Source: Cuniculiplasma sp052315415
GTDB lineage: Archaea; Thermoplasmatota; Thermoplasmata; Thermoplasmatales; Thermoplasmataceae
Direction: 5' to 3'
DNA: 21,877 nt
Assembly: GCA_052315415.1 (NCBI GenBank)
Contig: JBLSDH010000018.1
Coordinates: 1-21,877 of the forward strand
The position numbers were made by a program, and so were the translations under genes. The stretch's first letter is position 1. Every line of letters begins with the position of its first letter. Of the stretch, positions 1 through 5,562 are shown piece after piece. The notes under the pieces are model-generated. The model did no database searches. It had not been told where the DNA came from and saw only the letters and a program-made list of their open reading frames with translations.

Positions 1-949
1 ACCCCTCCAGACCCGTAAAATTATAACCGGACGCTATTGGACCCGTATTTATCACTTCTTCAAGAAAAAATTTGTTCAGCCTCTCTCTCACATTGTTTGC
101 GTTGGTTTCTGGATTCACGTGAGTATATACTTGAGTGCTGGCCAGAGACGCATGTCTCAGATGGGTTTGCACAAAACGTATGTCCATTGGCTTTATCCCA
201 TCTTCTTCCTTCCCAGAAAGTAGTAGAGTTGCCACAAAGTGCCTGGCAGCATGGGGATGGAATTGAGGCACTACCTCTTTGCCAATGGACGAGATATGCT
301 GCCTTAGGTATTCGCTGTTAATTCTGCCATTGGGTCCAGTGAATAATGCAGATGGATCTGTTGGTCTCCTGTAGTGGTTCACATATGATTTGATACTTCT
401 CAAAGCGTCATCTGATAGGCCTACAACCATATCTGATTCACCTTTCTCGCTATGCACAAATATTCCGTTAGGCCGCACATCATTCAGATTAAGAAGTGGT
501 ACCTCTCCTATTCTAAGTCCACCTGAGAATAAGATTCTAAGAACTGCTCCATCCCTAGCCGCTGCTTCTCTGTTCTTTTGTTCATCCGCATGTTTTATAA
601 TTTTCATCACATCATCCTGATTCGGAATCCATTTGATTGTAACTCTCGGTTCTTTGAATTTTGGTATCGTGAAGGAAATACCAGATCCATGCCTTTCGTT
701 GAGAAACTTGAACCATTTTAGCAAAGCCTTCCTTGTAACGTTAAGCGTCTGCCTTTTGTATCCATTCTTGATCTTCTCCAGAAAATATGATCTAACGCTA
801 TTGATGTCCGGAAGTATAACATCCATGCTGAGAGATAATTCCTTAATCTTTCTAACATCTCGTACAATTGTACTTTGGGAATATTTTCCGTCAAAGAGAG
901 CCCAGTCCTGGAACTCTTCTATAAGCCTTACAAGTTTTGGGTCAATCAA
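1..949 (-). CDS. Tyrosine recombinase / integrase, C-terminal end beyond the window
   Basis: Site-specific recombinase that probably integrates or excises the element. The frame is read from a TTG at 949 and stays open to the left edge, giving 316 visible residues. An N-terminal SAM-like core-binding region (about residues 5-95) is followed by the catalytic domain. Visible catalytic residues are Arg146 in GGLRIGEV, His233-Ala-Ala-Arg236 (HxxR), His266 in THLRHAS and the nucleophile Tyr275 in QVYTHVNP. The TTG start is supported by GGGAGG about nine bases upstream and by the stop of the preceding gene, which lies two bases away. It is the last gene of the chain that begins at 2214. At least 41 residues follow the tyrosine, a long tail for this family; the last visible codons resemble a tRNA T-arm region (see findings). 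The family call is secure; the role in moving this element is inferred. Confidence 0.93.
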   Translation of the reverse strand, partial: MIDPKLVRLIEEFQDWALFDGKYSQSTIVRDVRKIKELSLSMDVILPDINSVRSYFLEKIKNGYKRQTLNVTRKALLKWFKFLNERHGSGISFTIPKFKEPRVTIKWIPNQDDVMKIIKHADEQKNREAAARDGAVLRILFSGGLRIGEVPLLNLNDVRPNGIFVHSEKGESDMVVGLSDDALRSIKSYVNHYRRPTDPSALFTGPNGRINSEYLRQHISSIGKEVVPQFHPHAARHFVATLLLSGKEEDGIKPMDIRFVQTHLRHASLASTQVYTHVNPETNANNVRERLNKFFLEEVINTGPIASGYNFTGLEG

Positions 950-950
950 A

Positions 951-1211
951 TTAATTCGCCTCCCTTATCGAAAACACAAAGGTTATCGTATAGTATCCAG
1001 CTTCGAGCCTTTCGAGCTCAGCCTGATACCTCTCCTTCATAAATTCCCTCAATTTTATGAGTCCCTCAGAGAAAATTTCCTCATCTGAAGTCTCAATGAA
1101 GATCTCGTTCGCTGAAATATCCACATTCAAGAAGTCGATGGACACACTGGACTTCCTGAGATTCCTCAGTATTTCGATTTCTGATTCAATTTCTCCCCTG
1201 TTCTGAATCAT
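951..1211 (-). CDS. Hypothetical 86-aa acidic/amphipathic protein
   Basis: Not recognised. An 86-residue soluble protein with alternating charged and hydrophobic residues. The N-terminal half (about 1-35) looks helical; the C-terminal part carries KLREFMKERYQAELERLE, a likely amphipathic helix, then a hydrophobic strand TITFVF. The ATG at 1211 overlaps the stop of the 38-aa gene (ATGA) and has GAGAGGGG six bases upstream, so the start is firm. The stop is directly followed by the TTG of the integrase, so the two are translationally linked. Position suggests an accessory of the recombinase, such as a directionality factor or regulator, but nothing in the sequence proves that. Confidence 0.75.
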   Translation of the reverse strand: MIQNRGEIESEIEILRNLRKSSVSIDFLNVDISANEIFIETSDEEIFSEGLIKLREFMKERYQAELERLEAGYYTITFVFSIREAN

Positions 1212-1324
1212 TGTGAACCCCTCTCAAGTCTCTTATATAATATCCTTGATACCCAGCTCAGGAAGTGCCTGATAGGATACCATCCGGCCATTCTATCAAG
1301 GGTTTCCTCCCAGTATTTCCTCAT
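1208..1324 (-). CDS. Hypothetical 38-aa protein, coupled at both ends
   Basis: A very short gene supported by context rather than homology. It encodes 38 residues beginning MRKYWEETLDRMAGWYPIR and ending in a basic helix-like tail (YKRLERGSQ). Its ATG overlaps the stop of the 128-aa gene (ATGA), its own TGA overlaps the ATG of the 86-aa gene (ATGA), and GGAGGGT lies about five bases upstream. A four-base overlap at both ends plus a strong ribosome-binding site is hard to get by chance. It is rich in Trp, Tyr and Arg and could be a small nucleic-acid-binding or protein-binding peptide. Function unknown. Confidence 0.65.
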   Translation of the reverse strand: MRKYWEETLDRMAGWYPIRHFLSWVSRILYKRLERGSQ

Positions 1325-1707
1325 GATTTACCCTCCACAAAGGCCCTTCGATCCTTGTCATATTGGAATCCCATCTCATTCATTTTTCTGGCCAATTCTT
1401 TGAATTCCATCACTTCTAATTTTTTTGAGATGGTCCATGTTCCGCTTGATTCCACGATACCGTACCTCTTCTTGAGTGCCTGAAGCCAGTTTCTTTTAGC
1501 CTCCTCACTCATCTTCTCATTATTGGGCTTGTTTTTTTCCTGATCCCAGTAAAAATATGGCCTTGCGGTCATCGAAACAAAAAACTTTACTTTCTCGGGA
1601 TCAGGCATTTCCTTCTTTGCTGTGAAGAAATCGATGACTTCGCCGTATATTGAGTCAAGATATTCAAGATATTCCTTGTGATCAGTTGTGGCCATAGTAG
1701 TTATCAT
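1321..1707 (-). CDS. Hypothetical 128-aa protein
   Basis: Not recognised. A soluble 128-residue protein starting MITTMATTDHKEYLEYL. I chose the ATG at 1707 over the longer in-frame option at 1746 because it overlaps the stop of the upstream 46-aa gene (ATGA) and has GGAGGAG eight bases before it. The middle contains aromatic patches (ARPYFYWDQ) and a long charged helix (SEEAKRNWLQALKKRYG), and the C-terminal third is helical and basic (FKELARKMNEMG). The layout, a helical segment followed by GIVESSGTW and a lysine-rich helix, could be a winged-helix-like fold, but this is a guess. Member of the coupled chain leading to the integrase. Confidence 0.75.
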   Translation of the reverse strand: MITTMATTDHKEYLEYLDSIYGEVIDFFTAKKEMPDPEKVKFFVSMTARPYFYWDQEKNKPNNEKMSEEAKRNWLQALKKRYGIVESSGTWTISKKLEVMEFKELARKMNEMGFQYDKDRRAFVEGKS

Positions 1708-1844
1708 TGGAATATCTCCTCCATTTTTGAACCGCACATGGTGCACTCATTAGCCTTACCGAAGAAATGCCCACTATTCTCACACTCTCTCGCCCGCTGC
1801 TCCCTTATTGTTTTTACAAATCTTTCCATTCGTTCTATATCCAT
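1704..1844 (-). CDS. Small zinc-ribbon-like protein (46 aa)
   Basis: A 46-residue protein with Cys21 and His26 in the middle and a CxxC knuckle near the end (CTMCGSK), spaced as in a small treble-clef or ribbon finger. The N-terminal part is a charged helix (ERMERFVKTIREQRARE). GGAGGT lies eight bases before the ATG, and the gene ends in an ATGA overlap with the 128-aa gene. The stop of the preceding 50-aa zinc-finger gene lies immediately before the start. Such mini zinc proteins are common DNA- or protein-binding accessories in archaeal plasmids and viruses; a regulatory role is inferred. Confidence 0.7.
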   Translation of the reverse strand: MDIERMERFVKTIREQRARECENSGHFFGKANECTMCGSKMEEIFQ

Positions 1845-1845
1845 T

Positions 1846-1998
1846 TTACTCTACCTCCATTATTCTATATTCACTGAAACTCGTGCTCCGTTGAACCTCA
1901 AAATGATCTGGATATTTCTTTAAGTGGCCTTTAAAGTTGTAAAACACCGTTTTGTGCTTGCCAACCCAAGATTTGCCACAGGAGCATTCAATCTTCAT
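1846..1998 (-). CDS. Small zinc-finger-like protein (50 aa)
   Basis: Encodes 50 residues beginning MKIECSCGKSW. Cys5 and Cys7 (CxC) plus two histidines six apart (GHLKKYPDH) give a plausible C2H2-type zinc site, a fold used by many archaeal viruses and plasmids for DNA binding. The start at 1998 is preferred over in-frame upstream ATGs because AGGAGG sits nine bases before it, and because this ATG lies 11 bases inside the end of the 25-aa acidic gene. The rest is basic (VGKHKTVFYNFKGHLKK). Metal binding is inferred from residue spacing only. Confidence 0.7.
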   Translation of the reverse strand: MKIECSCGKSWVGKHKTVFYNFKGHLKKYPDHFEVQRSTSFSEYRIMEVE

Positions 1999-2065
1999 CG
2001 TATTCATCCTCCTCATAGGTCTCAGAATCATCGATCCCGAGTTCATCTCTCTTTGTCAGCATCAT
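1988..2065 (-). CDS. Tiny acidic peptide (25 aa)
   Basis: A 25-residue frame starting MMLTKRDELGIDD with a strongly acidic end (EEDEYDED). The ATG overlaps the stop of the RHH gene (ATGA) and GGGAGG is seven bases upstream; its end overlaps the start of the zinc-finger gene by 11 bases. It could be a real acidic peptide or a coupling frame that mainly carries ribosomes to the next start. Context is good and sequence evidence slight. Confidence 0.45.
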   Translation of the reverse strand: MMLTKRDELGIDDSETYEEDEYDED

Positions 2066-2214
2066 GCATTAGCCTCCCTGTAGCATCTTACACAAAGCCT
2101 CATAGCATGAGAAAGATTCGCAGCCTTTCCGGAATCGACGAGAGCCCGTAGAATCTTCAAATCCGCCTGCTCAACTGATACACTGATCTTAATTTTCTTA
2201 CTTTCACCTACCAA
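2062..2214 (-). CDS. Ribbon-helix-helix DNA-binding protein (50 aa), first gene of the integrase chain
   Basis: Typical MetJ/Arc/CopG-type protein: a short basic N-terminus, an alternating beta strand (KKIKISVSVEQ), helix one (ADLKILRALVDSG), a turn and helix two (ANLSHAMRLCVRCYRE). Such proteins bind DNA as dimers through the paired strands. The start is TTG at 2214, supported by AGGAG about ten bases before it; there is no usable in-frame ATG. The gene faces a second RHH gene at 2305, and the 90 bases between hold three TACTTT repeats and a palindrome (separate entry), so one or both proteins probably control this divergent promoter pair. Its stop overlaps the next ATG (ATGA). Confidence 0.8.
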   Translation of the reverse strand: MVGESKKIKISVSVEQADLKILRALVDSGKAANLSHAMRLCVRCYREANA

Positions 2215-2304
2215 GTCATACCATCTCCTGTATATTTACTTTTCCTACTTTTACATACTTTAGAGCAATAAAAGAGTAATACCCATACATCTTACTGAGT
2301 AGGA
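2215..2304. promoter_or_regulatory. Divergent promoter/operator between two RHH genes
   Basis: TACTTT occurs at 2237-2242, 2246-2251 and 2256-2261, start-to-start distances of nine and ten bases, about one helical turn. A nine-base palindrome TACTGAGTA lies at 2293-2301, just before the plus-strand RHH start, and its TACT half matches the repeat core. An A/T-rich CAATAAAAG at 2266-2274 could be the TATA box for the plus gene. Phased repeats between two RHH genes match how RHH dimers bind side by side; which protein binds is inferred. Confidence 0.55.
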
Positions 2305-2445
2305 ATGAAAAGGAAAGTCTCTGTTGCGATTGACGAGGAACTCCTGAATTGGATTCATGGAGAGATAAACAAAAAGCGGTTTGCGTCAGTTTCCCATGCA
2401 GTAAATTATGCATTAAATGAAGAGAAAAAGAGGGATGCCTTATAG
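2305..2445 (+). CDS. Ribbon-helix-helix DNA-binding protein (46 aa)
   Basis: A 46-residue RHH protein starting MKRKVSVAIDEELLNWIH. The strand (KRKVSVAID), helix one (EELLNWIHGEINKK), the turn (RFASVSHAV) and helix two (SHAVNYALNEEKKR) follow the Arc/CopG layout. The ATG at 2305 is preceded by AGTAGGA, which overlaps the TACTGAGTA palindrome, so binding there would block translation or transcription start of this gene. Divergent from the RHH gene ending at 2214; the pair may form a cross-regulating switch. No toxin-like partner is seen directly downstream, which argues against a simple toxin-antitoxin unit. Confidence 0.8.
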   Translation: MKRKVSVAIDEELLNWIHGEINKKRFASVSHAVNYALNEEKKRDAL

Positions 2446-2486
2446 CGAAAGGAAATGATAGTAAAGGGACTAATGTTTTAGTCATC

Positions 2487-2687
2487 TTGTTTGTAATTGT
2501 TGTTTTAGCCTTCCTTGGATATGAGTTCGTCTTGCCTTTACTGTTCTCTGCACTGAATACAACAGAGAGAGATGCTGAGGCGTTATTTTTTTCAATAGTA
2601 GTAGATTTGGAGTACATTGGAGTGATTCTACTCCTGATTGGAATTGCATATGCATTCATCTGGAATTCCTCCCGGAACAAGTCCTGA
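2487..2687 (+). CDS. Small two-helix membrane protein, start uncertain
   Basis: About 66 residues with two hydrophobic segments (LFVIVVLAFLGYEFVLPLLF and IGVILLLIGIAYAFIW) separated by a polar, charged loop (NTTERDAEAL), ending in SSRNKS. The TTG at 2487 is the only conventional in-frame start. It has no clear ribosome-binding site and falls just before the first hydrophobic segment, so the true start may be non-standard at about 2445-2484; the frame is open back to 2421. It follows the RHH gene and may be co-transcribed. Its last 32 bases overlap the end of the convergent membrane-protein gene. Function unknown. Confidence 0.5.
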   Translation: MFVIVVLAFLGYEFVLPLLFSALNTTERDAEALFFSIVVDLEYIGVILLLIGIAYAFIWNSSRNKS

Positions 2688-2886
2688 AAAAATTGAATAT
2701 CTGCCTGAATTTCAAGCCAAGTATCAGGAAGGCGATAGGCATGAGCAAAACGATCGAAACTATCCCAATGTAAGGATTATCCTGAACTATCTTTATACAG
2801 AGAATCAGAACGGCTATCCATACAAGGAAGTAAAGCAATACTACCCCAAAAATAGCAATAAAATCAGAACGATTAGAATTGCTCAT
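2656..2886 (-). CDS. Small two-helix membrane protein (76 aa)
   Basis: A 76-residue protein with two predicted membrane segments (IAIFGVVLLYFLVWIAVLIL and YIGIVSIVLLMPIAFLILGL), a polar N-terminus (MSNSNRSD) and a basic C-terminus (FFRTCSGRNSR). The start at 2886 is backed by GGAGGT six bases upstream, one of the best ribosome-binding sites in the window. It converges with and overlaps the small membrane gene ending at 2687. Small two-helix proteins of this type are typical of archaeal plasmids and proviruses; no specific role can be given. Confidence 0.7.
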   Translation of the reverse strand: MSNSNRSDFIAIFGVVLLYFLVWIAVLILCIKIVQDNPYIGIVSIVLLMPIAFLILGLKFRQIFNFFRTCSGRNSR

Positions 2887-2966
2887 GCCGTTACCTCCCT
2901 TCGGCTAATTCTCTGTCTCTTGTTTTTCCGATCAGCTTTGTTAAATAGATTTTTAAGACGTGCCAG

Positions 2967-3197
2967 ATGAGATCCATAAATGCCAGAAGACGTAGTGATA
3001 GATCCTTCAGGGAAGGAATTGGCGTCAGCAAGACGATTGTAGCTGACACAGTCACTCGTGGCGGATACAGCAAGAGCATTGCCGCATTTCACTTTGCCAA
3101 AGGTCTTAAATACCGTGCTGAAGCCAGAAAAGAAAGAAAGAATGCCAGGCGGGAGGCAAGGATCCTCAGGAAGTACTCCAAGGAAAGAAGGAAATGA
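2967..3197 (+). CDS. Highly basic small protein (76 aa)
   Basis: A 76-residue, very Arg/Lys-rich protein. It has a basic N-terminus (MRSINARRRSDRSFREG), a Ser/Thr/Gly-rich middle with GGYSKSIAAFHFAKG, and a long basic helical tail (ERKNARREARILRKYSKER). It probably binds nucleic acid or an acidic partner. A TATA-like TTAAATAG lies about 25 bases before the ATG with no ribosome-binding site, suggesting a leaderless mRNA. Frames also exist on the opposite strand here; I preferred this one for its GC-rich third positions and sensible composition. The stop lies three bases from the stop of the convergent gene at 3200. Confidence 0.6.
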   Translation: MRSINARRRSDRSFREGIGVSKTIVADTVTRGGYSKSIAAFHFAKGLKYRAEARKERKNARREARILRKYSKERRK

Positions 3198-3199
3198 CT

Positions 3200-3622
3200 T
3201 CATTCCCCATCACCTCTAACCTGCAAATTTTGAAAAACCCATTCCGATTCTTCCTCTCCCGCAAAGAATTTGGACTGAAGAATAATTTCCTTAAGTATTC
3301 CAAGGATCATTTCTGCCCTGTCGCCTTCTCTTGTTATGGAAACAACAGACCGGTATCTTTCCTCGTCATATTCAACTGAGACCTGCCCTGCATCGCTCAG
3401 TATGCCCTTCTTATCGTCTTCAATCTGCCTCTCCCTTTTTACGAAATCCTCCCTGCTTTCTATGTACCTCTCCGTCAATGTGAACACAACTTTGGACGGG
3501 TCTCCGTTTTTCTCTGACAGATTAATGCTGAATTCGTCAGGAATCCTCAATTTTTCGAACTGGTAGTCCCCAACAATACATTCGAAGGGTGGTTTTCTTC
3601 TGGGCATTTTATCAGAGCTCAT
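3200..3622 (-). CDS. Hypothetical 140-aa protein
   Basis: Not recognised. A soluble, charged protein of 140 residues. The first half looks beta-rich (FECIVGDYQFEKLRIPDEF, VVFTLTERYI) and the second contains a charged helix (SREDFVKRERQIEDDKK), more strands (QVSVEYDEERYRSVVSIT) and a final helix (RAEMILGILKEIILQSKFF). The pattern of strand-helix-strand with acidic surfaces is like small phage or plasmid accessory proteins. The start at 3622 overlaps the stop of the RHH gene (ATGA) and has GGAGG seven bases upstream. Two-gene operon with the RHH protein. Confidence 0.75.
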   Translation of the reverse strand: MSSDKMPRRKPPFECIVGDYQFEKLRIPDEFSINLSEKNGDPSKVVFTLTERYIESREDFVKRERQIEDDKKGILSDAGQVSVEYDEERYRSVVSITREGDRAEMILGILKEIILQSKFFAGEEESEWVFQNLQVRGDGE

Positions 3623-3774
3623 GCTGAGGCCTCCACGGAATGAGATTTAAGATATTCTTCAATAAGACAATCCACGACCTCAGGGTAAGTTTCAACAAAA
3701 AATACGTGTCTAAGCCTCCTGAGCTCCTCATGGGCATTTTTGGAGACCTTTATAGTTACAACTTCATTTTCCAT
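3619..3774 (-). CDS. Ribbon-helix-helix DNA-binding protein (51 aa)
   Basis: A 51-residue RHH-type protein: strand (ENEVVTIKVSKN), helix one (AHEELRRLRHVF), linker (FVETYPE) and helix two (VVDCLIEEYLKS). Similar proteins act as autoregulators or antitoxins. The ATG at 3774 lies about 30 bases downstream of TTATATA on the minus strand, with palindromes around it (separate entry), so self-regulation is likely. The stop overlaps the start of the 140-aa gene; that partner has no recognised toxin motif, but the two-gene layout (RHH first, larger protein second, ATGA overlap) is the one used by toxin-antitoxin pairs. Confidence 0.75.
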   Translation of the reverse strand: MENEVVTIKVSKNAHEELRRLRHVFFVETYPEVVDCLIEEYLKSHSVEASA

Positions 3775-3877
3775 ATACACTCTATCCTATGTAGAACATA
3801 GAAGTATATAATACTTTTTACACTGTGTAGAATGTGATAACACACACAATAATAAACAAACAGTAGATTGGTTAATA
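3775..3877. promoter_or_regulatory. Divergent promoter region with palindromes (RHH / winged-helix genes)
   Basis: Between divergent regulator genes. CTATGT-AGA-ACATAG at 3787-3801 is a perfect 6-3-6 palindrome. AGTAT-ATA-ATACT at about 3803-3815 is a second palindrome and covers the minus-strand TATA box. TGTG-ATAA-CACA lies at about 3833-3844. TGTAGAA is repeated (3790-3796 and 3826-3832). The A-rich ACAATAATAAAC at about 3846-3857 could be the TATA box for a leaderless TTG start at 3878. The two regulators plausibly share these sites. Confidence 0.55.
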
Positions 3878-4525
3878 TTGACTGGAAGAGATGGAATCCT
3901 GTCTGAGCGTGCTCAGAGAATACTTAAAAGACTATATGAAGAGAACAAGGAGGTAGTCAAAACTTCATTGTTATCGTTAGTTCCGAATTCATATTCACTG
4001 GACAGGTATCTAAATGAGATGCTTGAAGATACCTTAATCAATATTCGAGAAGAGAAAATTGTCCGGAGGACATTTTATATATCTCTCACCGAAAAAGGTC
4101 GAAAGGTTGCAGAACAATTGAAGAAAGCCGAAGAAATCGCAAATTCTCCAAGCGTCGAAATTGTCCCGAAGCCCGATCTCGATCTCACGATGACCGAAGA
4201 GGAAGCGGAGATGGCCAAGCATCTCAACCTCCTGTTTCACATCAATGTCATGGACGATCACATCACCGTTGAGGAAGTGAAGCCGGGAAAGCCTCCAAGG
4301 ATATTCAACATATACGTTAAGAGGAACGGCAACGGTGATTTTCGATTATGGTGCGAACATGATAATTCATACGACTGCTGGCACGTAAAGGCAGCATGGA
4401 CATATCCTCATGTCCAGAAAATGATGATGCACTACAAGGGCAACGTGAAGGTATGTCCTGCATGCGGATTTGAAAACCCCGAGATTGCAGATTACTGCAT
4501 GAAATGTGGGGTGAAACTGGAATGA
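3878..4525 (+). CDS. Winged-helix transcription regulator with zinc-binding C-terminus
   Basis: 215 residues from a TTG at 3878; no ATG or GTG is in frame upstream, and an A/T box lies about 25 bases before it. Residues 1-85 look like a winged helix with a Lys/Arg-rich helix and a strand-turn-strand wing (EKIVRRTFYISLTEKGRKV). A charged linker and a mixed domain follow, with a CxH...CxH cluster (CEHDNSYDCWH) at about 160-170 that resembles a zinc-binding loop. The end is a zinc ribbon with Cys193, Cys196, Cys207 and Cys210 (CPACG...CMKCG). This architecture is typical of archaeal transcription regulators. It is divergent from the RHH gene and lies upstream of the two-gene membrane module, which it may control. 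Confidence 0.8.
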   Translation: MTGRDGILSERAQRILKRLYEENKEVVKTSLLSLVPNSYSLDRYLNEMLEDTLINIREEKIVRRTFYISLTEKGRKVAEQLKKAEEIANSPSVEIVPKPDLDLTMTEEEAEMAKHLNLLFHINVMDDHITVEEVKPGKPPRIFNIYVKRNGNGDFRLWCEHDNSYDCWHVKAAWTYPHVQKMMMHYKGNVKVCPACGFENPEIADYCMKCGVKLE

Positions 4526-4584
4526 ATGGCAAGGGAAAGGGAGACTAGAGAGAAGATGATGGAGGAATAAAAAGAGGTGAAAAA

Positions 4585-5544
4585 ATGGGAAAAGTTGTAA
4601 TAAATGGATATCTATTAAGGATAAAAGAGAAGAACAAGAGCGGATATAAGCCACTGAGAAATTTTGATGGTAATTCATCTGATTTTGCGAAAATTTTATA
4701 CGATTTTATAAATGGAAACCAGGGATTCAATAACATTAAGGATTTAGGAGATCAGAAAACAATTTACTATGGGGACTTAGGATATTACGATCAACAGCAG
4801 GAAATAATAAAGGGTAAATCCTATGTTGGCGCCTATGGAAACGATTATGAAGTTGTAGACCGTATTACTAAGCAAGTAGATTACAACATCAAACCTGATG
4901 ATAGCTACGGATTTCCATTGAACTTTATGATACATATACCCTCTCTTAACAGTAATACAAAGCTCTCTGAAACTGGCATAGTTGTTTTTGAGAAATTCAA
5001 AAACCACGGAGCGAAAAGTCTATTTGAGGTTGATTTAAAACAATACTTTTATAGTTCCAGTCAACACAATTCGTATCTTATTGAAATTGAACCGTTTATA
5101 CCAAAAGAAATTATCAATACAATGGAACATGGAAAAATCTCTTCAACTACCATAAAGGGTTCTTCTATATCTTCTGACATGGCTGAAAATATATCTATGG
5201 AAAAAAACTCTAAGGTGGAATTAACATTTAAAAATGCCAGTATAACAGCAAAATTAAGAAATTCCATCGTGAATATTCTAAGGAATGGGGGGCATTTCAA
5301 ACTCGGAGAGGTATTAGAGGGACCAATAATCGATCCTAACGAGATAAGTTTTGATACTGAGTACAATGGCCAAAAAAGAAGGGTAATTCTTAAGGAAGAG
5401 GGAGAGATGATGACTCCCGGTATCGACGTTACCGAAGATGTAAAACCTTTTACAAATCGGGGTTATCCCAATGATATAAAGATGTATGAACGTGAATACG
5501 AGTATATACAACAGATCAAGCAAAGTTATAATAGTCGGGTATAA
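4585..5544 (+). CDS. 319-aa soluble protein of a putative two-gene membrane defence module
   Basis: Not assigned to a named family. It has no membrane segment or signal peptide. The N-terminal half mixes strands and helices and contains GFPLNFMIHIPSL and TGIVVFEKFKNHGAKSLFE, which look like the hydrophobic core of an alpha/beta domain. Residues about 155-250 hold LIEIEPFIPKEIIN, a Ser/Thr-rich stretch and ASITAKLRNSIVNILRN. The C-terminus is acidic with a charged helix (KMYEREYEYIQQIKQ). GAGGTGA lies just before the ATG. The membrane-protein gene begins 18 bases after the stop, so they form an operon. DNA here is very AT-rich (16 G/C in the 60 bases 4681-4740), unlike the restriction-site-rich 12-16 kb region, suggesting recent arrival. 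From memory, comparable soluble-plus-four-helix pairs occur in bacterial defence islands; I could not check this. Confidence 0.7.
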   Translation: MGKVVINGYLLRIKEKNKSGYKPLRNFDGNSSDFAKILYDFINGNQGFNNIKDLGDQKTIYYGDLGYYDQQQEIIKGKSYVGAYGNDYEVVDRITKQVDYNIKPDDSYGFPLNFMIHIPSLNSNTKLSETGIVVFEKFKNHGAKSLFEVDLKQYFYSSSQHNSYLIEIEPFIPKEIINTMEHGKISSTTIKGSSISSDMAENISMEKNSKVELTFKNASITAKLRNSIVNILRNGGHFKLGEVLEGPIIDPNEISFDTEYNGQKRRVILKEEGEMMTPGIDVTEDVKPFTNRGYPNDIKMYEREYEYIQQIKQSYNSRV

Positions 5545-5562
5545 TAAATCAGAAGTGGAGAA

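Noticed and set aside
1211..1250. TATA-like TTATATAA as promoter of the 86-aa gene
   Set aside because: It lies inside the 38-aa gene, which is coupled at both ends, so a separate promoter there is not needed.
2216..2680. 154-aa minus-strand frame
   Set aside because: It covers the RHH gene and membrane-protein gene on the other strand and the operator region; composition is Ser/Lys-rich and unlike a real protein.
2883..3203. Minus-strand 106-aa and 62-aa frames opposite the basic protein
   Set aside because: They overlap the plus-strand frame with better composition; the 62-aa frame has no ribosome-binding site and its odd hydrophobic content fits a shadow. It cannot be fully excluded because its end lies just before a strong downstream gene start.
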